NCBI GenBank assembly: GCA_037893245.1
Contig: JBAIAA010000026.1
Span: forward strand, 1-64,000
Reading direction: 5' to 3'
From: Crossaster papposus
Lineage: Eukaryota; Echinodermata; Asteroidea; Velatida; Solasteridae
Length of the DNA: 64,000 nucleotides
Part shown: positions 27,212 to 39,781 of the stretch, in pieces
Position numbering within the stretch: the first letter of the stretch is position 1
Layout of the letters: the number at the start of each line of letters is the position of its first letter
Position numbers and translations under genes: made by a program
Notes under the pieces: generated by a model
What the model saw: only the letters and a program-made list of their open reading frames with translations
The model's database searches: none
What the model was told of the DNA's origin: nothing

Positions 27212-28915
27212 AAAACTGTCATTGAGGGTATACCCAGCACGATATGTGGCAGAGGGGTATCCTCCTCTTGTCCGTATACCCTATACGCACTCCACATTAT
27301 TGTTACCTAAAACACCCCCACCCCTTCCTACAACCTAAATTCATGACATTCCTGGAACACAACGGCCAACACCAAAAGGTGTGTGTGGTGGGTGGTTGGT
27401 GATAGGTGGTGGTGTGGGTCCCTCTGTTCATTATGCTTCATTATGTTTGAGGGTGACGTTAAAGATCATCGTTGGTCATATGAAGCAAGATATGCGACGG
27501 AGTGTACAGGTTTCATATCGTTCTAGGCATAGCATTGGTAATTGCTTGAATTATCATGAATGGGTGAATTTGCGGGTTGTATTTTAGAGCAAATATCGTT
27601 TAATTGACCTGTTCGGCGTTCAGGGGTGCTTAAATAAGCAAGACAAAACGGCGTTCGTTGTCAACCGTCGCCGGCCAGGCAGTGGCTCTTATAGGTTTTT
27701 TGGCGATTGCCGTCTGGCGAAACAATTACTGGATACGTAGCGCAATCATTTTGCTGGATGCCTTGAATAATTATTTTCTTTCAAATTAATACAATATTTC
27801 TTAATCATTTCGGTAGTTTTTGGTTTCTGCAAATGGTTAAATATCTTTAACGACGGGAAATAAAGTACATTGTCTCCAGTGCAGTATGTCCCACAAAATG
27901 ACGCCCAATATCTTTTATATTAATGTTGTCTCCTGCTTTGGTTTTAGAAACCTGGAAACATCCTTTAAGTACAAAATCAGACCACATGTGACCTCTTAAG
28001 CGGTTCAGCCCTTTGTAAGGGCTTTGTTGCCAGGCAACTCCACAATAGCAATAAACATCGTCATTCGAATAATCTACAATACATGTAGCAAGTCTCGCCA
28101 CAAGTATTGCAACATTTTGTTAACCATAATTAACCACAATGCTCTTAACAATACACACATAATTGTAATACACTTTAGACTGCAACCAATTTGAATAAGG
28201 AATCTGTCGATAATGTATGTTGTAGACTTGCGCATATTCGGAATGTACTTCCTTGTCATTTAATAATTGTGTTTCACGCGTTTGCTTTTATACGTTGTGT
28301 TTCGATGATTTCAGCGGCAAAGTTCGGATCCAAAGCTGGTGTCAGAAGATTATCAACAAAACGCCGAAGTAATATCACAAGAAAGGCAGATCCAATTTAA
28401 ACCTGCAGTCTACGACATACTATAATAATGCCTCTGTTTTGTGATTAACCTCATGTAAACCAGAACAAAAATATTGATTGTAAAATGCAATGTTTGCATT
28501 CCCAACACGCTGATGCTTGTACATATATGTAGATACGTATATCGACTAAATTCGATCGATATTTTAAACAATACTGCTACAATAACGTACGTCTGCCAAA
28601 TGTAAACAATATGCTTTTGTCGTGAACCGGTTTTGTCTCCAAAACACCTGTTTCGTACCGGGAAATAATCATGACCATGGCGCTTTTGTTCATTATGAAG
28701 CGCGATATGTGGCAGAGAACCCCCCCCCCCCCCCCCCCCCCCGCCCCCTCCTTTGTGTTGGTCATGTGTTCCCGGAATCTGAGGAATTATTTTTAGGTTT
28801 TAAGGGGAATGTCTTCTTTTAAGTAACAATAGTGTGGAGTGTATATAGGGTATAGGGAGAAGAGGAGGTACCCATCTGCCACATCGGTACCGTGATGCTG
28901 GGTACATTTTGTTTG
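27212..28915. mobile_element. Diverged long inverted repeat pair around a MITE
   Basis: 27212-27470 and about 28640-28915 are inverted, diverged copies: GATATGTGGCAGAG, TACCCAGCA, ACTCCACA(T/C)TATTGTTAC occur in mirrored order. The right arm holds a run of about 22 C residues near 28720. They may be the TIRs of one 1.7 kb element or two dispersed copies of a repeat. Confidence 0.55.
27527..27851. mobile_element. TTAA-target MITE, copy 4, worn ends
   Basis: Shows GGTAATTGCTTGAATTATCA, CGTTTAATTGACCTGTTCGG and TACAATATTTCTTAATCATT in MITE order. Both tips have decayed, so this is an older copy than that at 1554. Confidence 0.7.
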
Positions 28916-30022
28916 TGGCCTTTGAATGCGACAAATAGACCCATAACGACTGTTTACGGCCATACGCTTGTGCAGCGAAACAATTCTCTGAATATTTCTG
29001 ATCTATAATATTATATTTATATTGATGAACGCAACCAGCAACTTCAGTAGAAAACGATAAATTTAGCACATACGACAGCTATAAATCTGTTCCGTTTCCA
29101 CAGGTTGAAGTAGTAATCAATTGACTTATATTCATTATTTGCTCCACGCTCATACTAAAACAACTCACTAATACAACTCACCAACTAAAAACTTAAATAA
29201 AAAATAAAATATCCAACGTGTTTATAAGGGAAGGAGTATCCTACTTTTAAGGAAGTGGTGCATCTTAGTTTGGTCTGTAATTGTTTTCTACTTTATTTCT
29301 TATTTTTTAATGCAATTCGCCCATCACATGCCCAAAGGCCACTCGAGGTGTGGGCTACAGAGGAAAGTGTGGAGGAACCATCACCTAACACTGAAACAAT
29401 AAATTCTGATCTCTTCACAGCACAAATAGGGTTGCAGTGGGTAACTAGTCCACAGCAAGGCATTAATAAAGTGTAGCGTTCTCTAAAGTGGACTTATGAA
29501 CACTTCAGCAAATAAACCCGTTTGCACTGATTTTCTTGTATGACACACTTTTGTAAATATTTAGTTATTTTTCACTTTGTTTTCAGTTATTTTACCCATG
29601 CATTAATAACAGTCCATAATCACAATTCCAGATGTTAAACCTCTGAGATTCAGCAAACTATGCATTCATCACTTTTCTTTGCACCAAGGTCCAACCTATT
29701 ACTTTAGTTGATTCAATTATACCAGACCAGCCCTTTTGTCCTTCCAATTTCAGTTAATGTTTTTTTGCTCAACCTTCATGGCGAGGTTACCAGGTCCAGC
29801 GGGCCTTTGCCCTTGGTGACATGTCTAGACAGTTGTTATTCTTTGTTCATATTTAACCACTCTGTTTCCAGCCCTCATGCAAGCAACATCTCACATTTAC
29901 TTTCTCCAGTTATACTTAATTCTTGCCCGATACTGTGAATTCTCGGTTCTTTGCTGAATAAAAATAAAACTACTTTCAACGCATATATCCAAATCTTAGT
30001 GTGTCCAGTTTAATTGTCTATA
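28916..30022. other. No confident gene
   Basis: A plus-strand open stretch at about 29255-29476 (with RPLEVWATEESVEEP) could be an upstream piece of the pseudogene that follows, but I cannot match it. The remainder is AT-rich and non-coding. Confidence 0.35.
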
Positions 30023-30321
30023 CACCAAAGTACTTTCCATACCATAATGAACTACATGAATATGATTGGGCATAAAATGGCCGGGTCTGGTTATTCTGAA
30101 CTCATTATTGAGGCAAACCTCACTACCTCTGGATGTCTGAAAGGAGTTCTTAATGGAAAAGCCTACAGCAAGTCTCTCTGGTACCTTAAGGTAGTAAGTG
30201 AGGCATTAGAACGGCTACTTCTTGCAGCTTACATTGCTCAGATGGACGAATCTACCCATAGCTCAACCAACGCCGATGCTGTAGATGCTCTCATAACTCT
30301 AACTCTGACTCTAACATGCTG

Positions 30322-31392
30322 TAATTCACTCCAAAAAGAGTGGAAAAAACACTCTAAAAAGAGTCAACAGAGTGCCATTAAATTGTACGCAAATGGTGTA
30401 AAATTTGATTATTTTCTGGTGTTTATTTTGGGCAGGGATTTGGGTGTTCAATAACACCAGTTTGGGAATCAAATTATTGTGTACATATTGTGTACATATT
30501 AACTGCATAGACAAATTACGTAATGAAATAATACCAAGAACTAACTTATTACACACCCATACAATAATAACCTATTCCTATTAGATATTACATACTGAAT
30601 ACGTACTACACAGTACAAACATAACCATTGTCGTTAGTTAGTTTTATACTGCGCTTGTTTGTCCGCAATGAAGTCACAGCTATTTTGTTATGAATAATGT
30701 CACAATTTGAAAACGAATAAAATGTAACGCGAATTTTTAACTATGTTTGCACAAAAATCAAAATTCAATCATGGAATCGTTTAAATAATTACATGATTTT
30801 TTGGACTAAATACAACAATTTAACATCGACTATTGTTAACACAGCGATATCCCATAATTTCTTATCGACCAATCAGAGGGCTTTATTTCACACACGCATG
30901 CGCACTGGGTCAAATTTAACACCAAAGGTACCTAACGCCAGTACTTGATTTGAAGCTAATACTTCAAGAATCATTTTACTCCATTTTAACACCAATTTTT
31001 ATTCCAAAAGATTTTTAAAAACAGTTTTTGCAGTGTGGGTCGGAAACAAACGAATCTTTATTTCGAATTTTTGAATGCAAATTTAATAGAAAGTTCAATG
31101 CAAGTTGGAATAACGGCTGTTTGTAAAATTCGAGCATGTAAAATGCTTGCTGCATTCGCCGCACATATACCGCGAATAGGCAAATAATATAGGGCGCTCT
31201 CTCTAAAAAGAGTGGTCATCGGATTAACTACAACAAGTGAGTGGTATAGTGGCTCACTCGATAAAGAGTGATTACCCTTAGACGACTTTGTAGCATTTCT
31301 TTACTCGAATCAGAGTGAATCCCACTCACAAAAGAGTTAAACCGTTAACACTCGGGCGAGAGAGTGGCGTTTTCACTCTTTTGCATTTAGAG
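30322..31392. mobile_element. Possible TIR element with AGAGTG motifs
   Basis: The left edge (ACTCCAAAAAGAGTGGAAAA) and the right edge (CACTCTTTTGCATTTAGAGAGT) are partly inverted copies, and 31195-31390 has many AAGAGTG/CACTCT motifs in both orientations. It interrupts the pseudogene between its first and second blocks. Boundaries uncertain. Confidence 0.4.
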
Positions 31393-32112
31393 AGTACATG
31401 GCAAAGACTAACAAGGCGGCATCAGTTCACCACCTGACAAACGATGTGCCTGATGCTGAACTGCAAGTCCTGGGGAAACCCTTTTTATTGAAGATGGCAA
31501 TGCCCACGTTCATACTTTGAAAGACCTCCCCCCGACGTTCAAGGACATTTGTCTGAAGTTGCTGAATCAGCTATCTCGCAAACCAGACGTAGTCTTCTCC
31601 ACTGATATGTATGTAAAGGACTCCATCAAAAGTCAAGAGAGGCTTTGTCGGGGAAGCAGTGCTAAAATAATTCTCGAAGGGATCAACACAAGAAAACCTG
31701 CAGACTTCAAAGTGTTCCTGCAAAATGATGACAACACAAAGCAATTATGCAAGTTCATGCTCCGCGTCTGGGGTTGTCCAGAGGCAGCTCGTCGACTAGA
31801 GGGGAGAAAGGTCATATTAGTAGTTGAGGGTGTTTCATTCCAACTATCATCTACAGATGGAAAATCAGTGCAACAAGGGGAAATTCCAGGTCTGAGGTCA
31901 AACCAAGAAGAGACAGATAGCCGTGTTGTCCTATACCTGCTTTATGCAAAGGATCACGGTTACAGGCAGGCTGTTGTGCTGTTAAGCACACAGGCTTACA
32001 AATTCATTGGGATTCATACAAAAACCTGCGGAACAATGTAACTAATAAAATCCGCAGTAAAAAAAGTAAATACTACACATCTGCCATAGAAGAAAATAAA
32101 AGCAACTCTTCT

Positions 32113-33691
32113 ATGCTATGGAAAACTCTGAAGGAGGTACTCCCTAAGAAACAAAAAACTGTACCGAATTCGATTACTTCCCCAAATGGGGAAAATATTG
32201 ACAATATCGCCGACATTGCTGATACATTAAATGAACACTTTTCAACAATTGGCAAGCGTACTGCTGGAAATTACCCTTTGCGTGAACTTGAAATAGATGA
32301 CAATACTGACGCCTCTATATTTGATTCTGTTGATGAAGATTGCGTAGTACCTAACATTACAGAAGAGTTTGTTCGAAAGCAAATATCATCCATGTCGGTT
32401 GGGAAAGAAACAGGTCCGGATGGAATTAGTGTTAGAATGATTACAATTGCTTCACCTTATATCATTAAATCTTTAACTCATATTTTTAACCTGTCTATAA
32501 GATGTGAGCGATACCCTAAAGATTGGAAACATGCTTTAGTAACACCAATTCACAAGGGAGGCGATAAATGTAGTACAGGTAACTATCGTCCTATTTCTAT
32601 ACTGCCAATTATCTCTAAGATTTTAGAAAGATGGGTGCACTCATCGGTATATAGATACCTTGATGAAAACAATCTGATTCCTAGTTGCCAGTCAGGATTT
32701 AGACCCCTGCACTCAACTGAAAGCACCCTACATGACTTAACAAACAAGTGTTTTGCGGCCATGGAGAATGGACAAGTTACAGGCAGTGTGTTTATAGACC
32801 TCAGTAAAGCATTTGATTGTGTTGATCATGAAATATTACTAAAGAAACTAGAAAGGATGAACATGTCATCTTCTGTAATTAATTGGTTTAAGTCGTACCT
32901 AAGTGAACGTAGTCAGTCTGTAAATATTAGCGGCACCATATCAAAGGTCCTGTCCGTAAACACTGGTGTTCCGCAGGGGTCGATACTAGGTCCACTTTTA
33001 TTCATTGTTTATACTAGTGATCTTCCATTTTGTATTGCCCCAAACTGCAACTTATTTATGTATGCAGATGACTCCACACTAACGTGTAGCTCCTCCAACA
33101 TTAATATAATAGAAAGTAGCTTAAATACAGCTCTTACTAGTTTTCACAGCTGGTGCGGAAGAAACAAGCTAGCTTTAAATGCCACCAAAACCAAATGCAT
33201 GCGTATTGGTACTAGGCAGAAAATATCTAATGTTAATTTAAATGTAGGCATTGCTGGTAGTCGTATTGAAAATGTGAAGTCTTATAAATGTTTGGGTGTA
33301 ATTATTGATGAAGCATTAAGTTGGGGCCCACATGTCGAATACGTAAGAAAAAAGGTGGTGTCTAAATTAGGTATACTAAGCAGAATCCGTGATTGTGTTC
33401 CTCAACACAGCTTGCACACACTATTTGTAAGTCTAGTTATGCCAACATTAGAGTATTGTTGTACTGTGTGGGGAGGAAGGTACATATCTCACGATAATAT
33501 GTTAAACAAATGTCTCAAAAGAGCCGCGCGGATAATCCTTAAATGTACCTTCCTCACCCCTTCAGAGGATATGTTTGCTCGTCTTAATTGGGCTCCTTTT
33601 TCAAAAAGAGTCAAGTCAAAAAAGGCTATTCTTGTCTTCAAAAGTATCAACAAAATGACTCCTTTGTACATGACAAATATTTTCAAACCAC
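32113..33691 (+). CDS. LINE-A reverse transcriptase
   Basis: Upstream linker ends in KSNSSMLWKTLKEVLPKK. RT motifs in order: KETGPDGIS (about 32407), NYRPISILPIISKILE, FIDLSKAFDCVDHE (about 32790), GVPQGSILGPLLF (about 32965), catalytic FMYADDS (YADD at 33061-33072), YKCLGVIIDE, then the thumb (TLEYCCTVWGG). No in-frame stop before the LINE-B insertion at 33692. The last codons of the frame beyond 33698 are translated LINE-B tail. Endonuclease and ORF1 are absent because of 5' truncation. The C-terminus (WNNLPEQLRTLDSLSTFKSE) is at 37720-37881, after a likely 1-base frame change. Confidence 0.9.
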
Positions 33692-33834
33692 TTACAATAA
33701 TAATAATAATTATTATTATTATTCATGGTTTATTTTTCTATTCTTTCGCCGCCAGAAGCGGAATTGCAGAATAGTCACATACAAATTTAAATATTAAAAT
33801 GACACTAAGATGTATATAACTTAATAACTTGGGA

Positions 33835-33950
33835 AGGTATAGGGAGGGAGGAGGAAGGTGGGGGAGGATGGATGTGGGGGAGGGGGGTAAATGGGGAGGG
33901 GAAAGGGTGGGGTAGGGGGGGGGGGGGGGGGAGAAGGGTGGAGAAAGGGA
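33835..33950 (+). repeat. G-rich tract (possible G-quadruplex)
   Basis: Long runs such as GGGAGGGAGGAGG, GGGGGAGGGGGG and a run of about 18 G, on the strand opposite to LINE-B. Several runs of three or more G at short spacing fit quadruplex formation. Confidence 0.7.
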
Positions 33951-34829
33951 TGGCATAATAATATATAATAATGCCTGTCAAAAACGAAAAAAAATCACAA
34001 TTGTGAGAAAGCAGAAATAATTAGTGACTTTCATTCCAGATTTTTGTCATATATGTTATGTACAAACAAGAATTAGGGAGATTGATCTATAATTTGTTAC
34101 CTATATTTTCTAAGGAAACCTGCCTAGAAGCTAATATAATCTAAATATTCATGACTGGCCGGTTTAATCCTGGCATGGCCGACAGGGGGCGCCCTGACTG
34201 GGGGAGAGAAGAAAAATGGCGGCGTCATCGCACGTTTCTCCAAATGTTGAAGATGCAATAAATGTTTAACTGGGATCAGGTCTCCTGACGTGATCAAGGT
34301 GCAGTCATCAGGCACAAAGGAGGGTCTGCCTCACGTATTGGACGGGACTTGTGACACCGACGTTGGATCATGGGAAGTACTGGGAGTGTTTGACGGAGAA
34401 TAATCACCATGACATGTGCCGGGAATCTACACGCTACCCGAACACCGTGTGCAGTTGGCCGTTGTTTCTTGAGAGAAAGAAACCTACCTCCATGTCGAAA
34501 CTGTGTTTGTCTTGGCAACTTCCAGCTCTATATTTGAGGAGTGCCCATCGCTGGATTTACCCGGGACAGACACTTATTCCTCCATGACTCTCAGTCTCAA
34601 GCTTCAAGTTCAAGTCCTCGTCATAATTCTCGAATGAGCTGTTGTGTATCTTTTGTATAAGATTTCATCTGTAAAGTTTAAGAGCTCACTGTGATAATAT
34701 TATTATTAGCCCAACCTAATCATAATGCATCTGTTTTGATTTTGGGATGAATCCATAAATAATAGTCATTGTTCTTTACATCAGTGTGGTCTTATTTGAC
34801 TCCTTGTTGCGTTTGGGGAGTTTCCATCT

Positions 34830-35765
34830 TTATTTGTGTATTGTTTTAGTCTGGCACTTTCCGGACCGTAACATATAGATGATCGGACTATTTTGGTACC
34901 GCTTAGTCTTACACAGTGGTAAGGAGAATGTATTGGAATTTCTAAGATTCCTATGATGAATATCTCTCCTACTTGGTGGCAGCCAACTGCTGAAGTCTTT
35001 AGATGCTATTAGCGACTGAAAGAATTTCATACACAATTGCTTCCTCCTTTCTACCAGAGTTTTGAGGTACTTACAGGCGATCAGTGCATTTTCATACCCC
35101 ATGTACCGTCTGCCCATCATGATCTTACATGCTCTGCGTTGAATTTTCTCGAGCATCTCATTTTCTCTAGCGGTTAGCCCGGAGTGCCAAGTAGGAGCAG
35201 AATATTCAACTATGGGTCTAACATAAGATGAATAAACTGTGATTAGGTCATGTAATGGCGTATTAAAGTGCTTTAATGTCTTTATCACATGGAGTCTGCC
35301 ATTTGCCTTTTTTAGAATGGTTTTAATGTGGGTGTTCCATTTTAAATCTTTGGTTATTTGCAGTCCCAAGATCTTTACGACATCGACAGCCATGAGTGGA
35401 ATGTTGTTGATTGTTAATGGTGGTCGGTTTAGGGGTTCCCTTGCAAAAGAAACTTTCATGGAGGTACATTTGTCTGCATTGAGTTTCATGTGGTTGTCCT
35501 GAACCCACTCGGCAAGATTGTCAAGATGGCCTTGCATTTCCGATGGGGTCTTGTGGTTACTCTGCTCAACCAATGTCAGATCGTCAACATACTTCAGCAC
35601 TGTGGGAGGGATATCAGCTACTGCATCATTGACAAGTGCGAGGAATGCAAGGGGGCCAATGCGTGTTCCCTGAGGGACTCCACCATTGAGTGGTTTCCAG
35701 TCACTAGTTACACCACGGTAGCGGACACACTGCTCTCTGTCACTCAAGAAGCTAGCTATATCCAT
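34830..35765 (-). CDS. LINE-B C-terminal reverse transcriptase (after frameshift)
   Basis: Continues with IASFLSDREQCVRYRG, GGVPQGTRIGPLAF, the catalytic KYVDDLT (YVDD at about 35580-35591), MKLNADKCTSMKV and the thumb (VYSSYVRPIVEYSAPTW, MLEKIQRRACKIMMG). Ends at a normal stop. A 2-base insertion near 35757 is the only disabling lesion I see between the two parts. Confidence 0.88.
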   Translation of the reverse strand: MDIASFLSDREQCVRYRGVTSDWKPLNGGVPQGTRIGPLAFLALVNDAVADIPPTVLKYVDDLTLVEQSNHKTPSEMQGHLDNLAEWVQDNHMKLNADKCTSMKVSFAREPLNRPPLTINNIPLMAVDVVKILGLQITKDLKWNTHIKTILKKANGRLHVIKTLKHFNTPLHDLITVYSSYVRPIVEYSAPTWHSGLTARENEMLEKIQRRACKIMMGRRYMGYENALIACKYLKTLVERRKQLCMKFFQSLIASKDFSSWLPPSRRDIHHRNLRNSNTFSLPLCKTKRYQNSPIIYMLRSGKCQTKTIHK

Positions 35766-37686
35766 GTTACGACAAACGGGCGAGCTCCAAGGTTGACGAG
35801 TTTGTTGATGAGTATGTTGTGATCTACACAGTCAAAGGCTTTACTGAAGTCTGTTATTACAACTGTGCTGATGTTACCCCGTTTATCCGCATTTCTGTGA
35901 AGGGTGTCCAACAGTTTTACCAAATAGTGAGTTGTTGATACTCCTTTGCGATTCCCGTACTGGTTTGGGTCAATCCTGCTGTGGATATCATCCAGTAACC
36001 ACTCTGTGATGAAACCCTCAGCGACCTTAGCGAGGTGATCAGTCAGTGATATGGGTCTCAATTTATCCCAGGTAGCTGGTGTAGTCTTGGGAGTTGGGAC
36101 TACAACTGCTTTTTTCCACTGTTGTGGGACGACTCCTTCACTATACGAGTTGCTAAGAATGTCTGTTAGCGGGTCAGTGAGCTCACAAGCAAACTCACGA
36201 ATTATCCTTGCAGGTACGCCATCTGGACCAGCAGATTTCCCCACTTTAATCTTCCTAAGCGCCGCATAGACTTGGTAGTTCTGCACTCTTAGATCAGACT
36301 GAGGGACCAGACAGTGTACTGGTACTGATGCAATATCAAGTGGTTTGAGGTGACTTGATATAGAGGTAAAATGGTCGTTGATGCAATTTGCTACATCCTT
36401 CGAGTTGTGCTCATTAATGCCAGGTGGAGGGTTAATGATGGTTTCCTTTGGCGTCCTATTTGTCATAATCCGAATTTGTTGATGCCATTCAGCAGGATTG
36501 GCTTTCTTGTGTTCCTGAACGCGATTGGTGTAGTAATCTCTCTTACTTTTGTCTATCATGCGTCGTACCTTGTTGCGAAGCTGCTTCCATCTCGGGGAAC
36601 GATGCTCACTGTGGAAGATTTGCTGTCTTTCCACGATGAGTTTTTTAATGTACGTCGTCATCCATGGCTTATCCTCTGAATGAACTTTAATGAGTTTGGT
36701 TGGAAAGTAGGTATTTATAGCCCCGTGCAGCGTATCGTAAAAGGCGGAGCACTTATCTGCAGCAGTCGGCTTAGTATAGACCTCTTCCCAATCATGGTTG
36801 ACAATCCATGAACCAAAATCACGGATTGTAGAGTCTTTCATAGGGCGAACAATCCGAGTGGATGTTGTATTAGGAGTTGATCGCGACTTGGGGGCCCAAA
36901 GTACTGAGGAATGATCACTCATTCCGATGGGTGAGCTGATTTCTGGTGAGCAGTAATGCTTGGCTGTATTGGTGATAATCTTATCAAGAATTGCTTCATT
37001 GCGAGTTGACTGCTTAACAACTTGGGAAAATCCAGTTCCTGTGCACAGTTCACTTGTGTCCAGTCGATTGATGTCACCCAATATAGTGACACCAGCATGA
37101 GGATTGTTAGTATTGATGTAGTCAATGCCATCCAGGAGATGATCTATTAGGTCGCGCTCATGTGGATTACCAGGTGGTGAGTAAACTACAGCATAGAAGA
37201 GTACAGATGTATCACGAGGTAAGCGATGGGGTCTCGCCTTCATCCACATCACTTCAAGATGGTCAGGAACCTTGATGTCAGGGGATTGGGGGCACAAAGT
37301 CTCCCGTATGTATAACGCTACTCCTCCACCACGTTGTAAGCTCCTACACTTTGACTGAAGGTGGTATCCATCAATTTCAAATTGTTCAATTGGTGTGTTA
37401 GGGTTAAACCAAGTCTCAGATATACCAGCTACATCTACATTGAGATCTAGTAATATTGTTCTGAATTCATCAAACTTGTTCACCAGGGATCGTGGATTGC
37501 ATAAATAAACAACAGGTAGGGTTGTTGTTCGTTGATCTTTTGTTCCACTTGGTAATGTAGCTAGGTTTGCACGGCAAACACCTCGGGTGTAATTGTTTGA
37601 TAGGTTGACTAGACGCACAGTTATATGAGCTTTAATAGTCCTTTGTTTATTTTTACCTGCTCTACAGCCACGACGTTTAGGAACAT
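35756..37686 (-). CDS. LINE-B endonuclease and N-terminal reverse transcriptase
   Basis: Endonuclease (APE type): YLCNPRSLVNKFDEFR, VAGISETWF, GGGVALYI, TILGDINRLD, IGMSDHSSV. Then a linker and the start of RT: KSAGPDGVPARI, LRPISLTDHLAK, VITDFSKAFDCVDHN. The frame is closed by TAG at about 35756 where an extra TA (ATATA) shifts it; the continuation is in the next frame. Open sequence upstream of 37686 belongs to antisense LINE-A and is not part of this protein. Confidence 0.88.
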
Positions 37687-38720
37687 TTACAATACATGCT
37701 TTTTCGCGAAACAAGGCAATCAACCCACACGGCACTGAAAGTTCCTTTCGCCAAAAAAGAATGCTACGCCACAAGTTTCGCTGTGAGTGGTGCAAATATT
37801 TGGAATAATCTGCCCGAACAATTGCGAACATTGGACTCATTAAGCACATTTAAATCGGAGCTCCGACATGTCATCCGTTAGATATTATGCCAATTGCGCT
37901 GATCTACGCGAGTTAGAACTTGGTTGCCACTATAATGTGGAGCCGGATAGGAATTTCCCCTTCTTATTTTCCCCCAAAAGGGTTTTTTTTTGCGGGTTTT
38001 CGCCTATCTCGTAAATCAGAATTAGTATTAATGTTTTGAATTCCTGTAATATCCTTGTATTTATAATATGTACTGTTATTTTATTTGATGATGTATGCAG
38101 GGCCCCAATGAAAACCAGTTTTAAACTGTTTGGGCACACCCTGGGTAAAGAAATGGAATAAATAAATAAATAAATAGTCCAGACAGTGATATCTTCTTCA
38201 TCCTGTTGCATTATGCACATAAATTGAGGCCTCTGATCATCTTTTTTGATACCGGTAGTGGAGCAAATCGAAGGCTGTTGAACATCAGCGATATCGCTGA
38301 AGACTGAAGACCAAAATACTGCCAATCGCTACTTGGCATATACTGCTTTACCGGCGAGGACTGCAACTGTGCCTTCAAGGGAAAGGGTAAGAAAACCCCT
38401 CTGACGAAGCTTGAGAAGAAGCCACGGTATCAAGACTGTTTTGCCAAATTGGGCGATAGCTGGGAAGTAGATGCGGCGATAGTAGTTGAGCTAGAGGAAT
38501 TCGTATGCTTCCTCTATGGATTCCCAAGGGTCAAAGAAGTTAATACAGTGAGGGCCCTCATGCTTAAAAAGATGGTTGGTGAGGGCGGGGCCATCAAGAG
38601 CTCATCTAAAGTGGATATGTCCAGGCTTCCACCATGCAAGCAGTCACTGGTACCTCACATCAAGCGTGCCAACTATAGGGCAGCGCAGTGGAAGAGGTCA
38701 GATGTACCCATTCAGGAAAT

Positions 38721-39359
38721 TCTTCACGTTGGCGAACGTTATTTGTGTAGCGCGCCCTCTTGTAAACGAAATATGTTGGGTTATTTTGTTCATTATTGTT
38801 TGACCATTATTTTTGATATTAAACGCACTTTACGGTCATAATGCAACCAATTATTGGATGGGGCTTTACTTCAATGCATTTGAATTCAATTTATTTCAAT
38901 TTAATTTACGATGTGTACGATTCTACGATTTTTCTCGATTTTAATCGAAATTAAAAATCTGTATTACTCGTTATATTCAATCAGTGGACGAAATTTTAAT
39001 TTAACACTCGTACGTATTTTTCGAGTTATTCTGTCGCAAACAAGGGAATTTTGTTCAATTGTAGGACAGTATTGACAGATTGTTTTATGGCCAATCTGCC
39101 CAAACTTCGAACTATGATATTTTTCGAAGAAATATGTAAAAGTTTTTGATATGTAGAAGTTTTCTTTAGGTGTTTTCCAGCAATATCGTTTTTAGACAGA
39201 ACGAGAAATAAATCATGCTGTCAACCTGAAATGTTTTTCTTCGTGTTGAAATCTTCTGTTGCTGGTGGCCGTTGTTTGTGTAGCGCGCCCTCTCTTGAAC
39301 GACAAATTTAGTTGATTTTAAGCACAACGCATACAATTTGTGTTCTTTTCTTTCAAAAT
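38721..39359. other. No gene; short repeated motif
   Basis: TTTGTGTAGCGCGCCCTCT occurs twice in the same orientation (about 38742 and 39273). AT-rich otherwise. Confidence 0.45.
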
Positions 39360-39781
39360 TTGTGACCCACCAGGCCAAAACCAGGCGGAAGTCGGCAAAT
39401 GCCATTTCGAGATATGGCATTGTACACAAACAAATGTGTTGCCGGTCGATTTTTTTTTTTTTCATAAATCGTTAGTTAAAACTCTAATTTATAGGCTGTT
39501 CATGTTTAAACCTTTTAAAAAATCCCCGAAAGTGATAATATCGGCCTTCTTCTGATTTTTGTTGTCGTTGCTATTACTCAAATTGAGCAAACTTGTTGCC
39601 GCGAACGGCAACAAAATGTCACTTTTTGAAGCGTCGTTACCGGTACTTTCCATTCCATAGCGGTACTGGTGCATGTGATGTATCATTTTAAAGCTTGAAA
39701 CGCTAGCAATCCAATGGTATAAAAATCTCTCATATGAACAATTTCGACTTTAGCCTGGTTTTGGGGTGGTGGGTCACATTT
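39360..39781. mobile_element. TGTGACC-tipped TIR element 7
   Basis: TTGTGACCCACCAGGCC and the near complement ending GGTGGGTCACATT, with AAACCAGGC inside both ends. About 420 bp, non-coding. Confidence 0.75.

Larger units (their letters stand above)
33699..37686 (-). mobile_element. LINE-B, CR1/L2-like non-LTR retrotransposon inside LINE-A
   Basis: Minus-strand element flanked by TTACAAT on both sides (33692-33698 and 37687-37693), a 7-bp target duplication. The 5' end at 37686 is truncated just upstream of the endonuclease; the 3' end is an AAT/ATT microsatellite at 33699-33722. Its 3' region (33723-34829) contains a strongly G-rich tract and a stretch of unknown origin at 34120-34620. Confidence 0.85.
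31987..38175 (+). mobile_element. 5'-truncated CR1/L2-like LINE (LINE-A), itself interrupted
   Basis: Starts mid-ORF (WDSYKNLRNNV) at 31987, right after the host codon fragment for AVVLLS, and ends in (AAAT)n at about 38156-38175, after which the host reading resumes. Coding at 31987-33691 and 37694-37881; in between lies LINE-B. The 3' UTR is 37882-38155. Target duplication is at most 2 bp. Confidence 0.85.
30023..38720 (+). pseudogene. Decayed member of an uncharacterised multi-copy animal gene family, split by two LINEs
   Basis: Three blocks fit one protein order. 30023-30262: STFHTIMNYMNMIGHKMAGS then ELIIEANL, GVLNGKAYSKSL, LLLAAYI. 31393-31986: MAKTNKAASVHHL, IEDGNAHVHTLKDLPPTF, STDMYVKDSIKSQERLCRGS, EETDSRVVLYLL, AVVLLS. 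38176-38720: SPDSDIFFILLHYAHKL, FTGEDCNCAFKGKGK, LGDSWEVDAAIV, LPPCKQSLVPHIKRANYRAA. I recall these motifs (EDGNA, GKGK, RANYQA) from hypothetical proteins of marine invertebrates; function unknown. Damage: a frameshift near 31490, an in-frame TGA at 38305-38307, missing middle sequence between blocks 1 and 2, and a 6.2 kb LINE insertion at 31987-38175. Dead gene. Confidence 0.7.
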
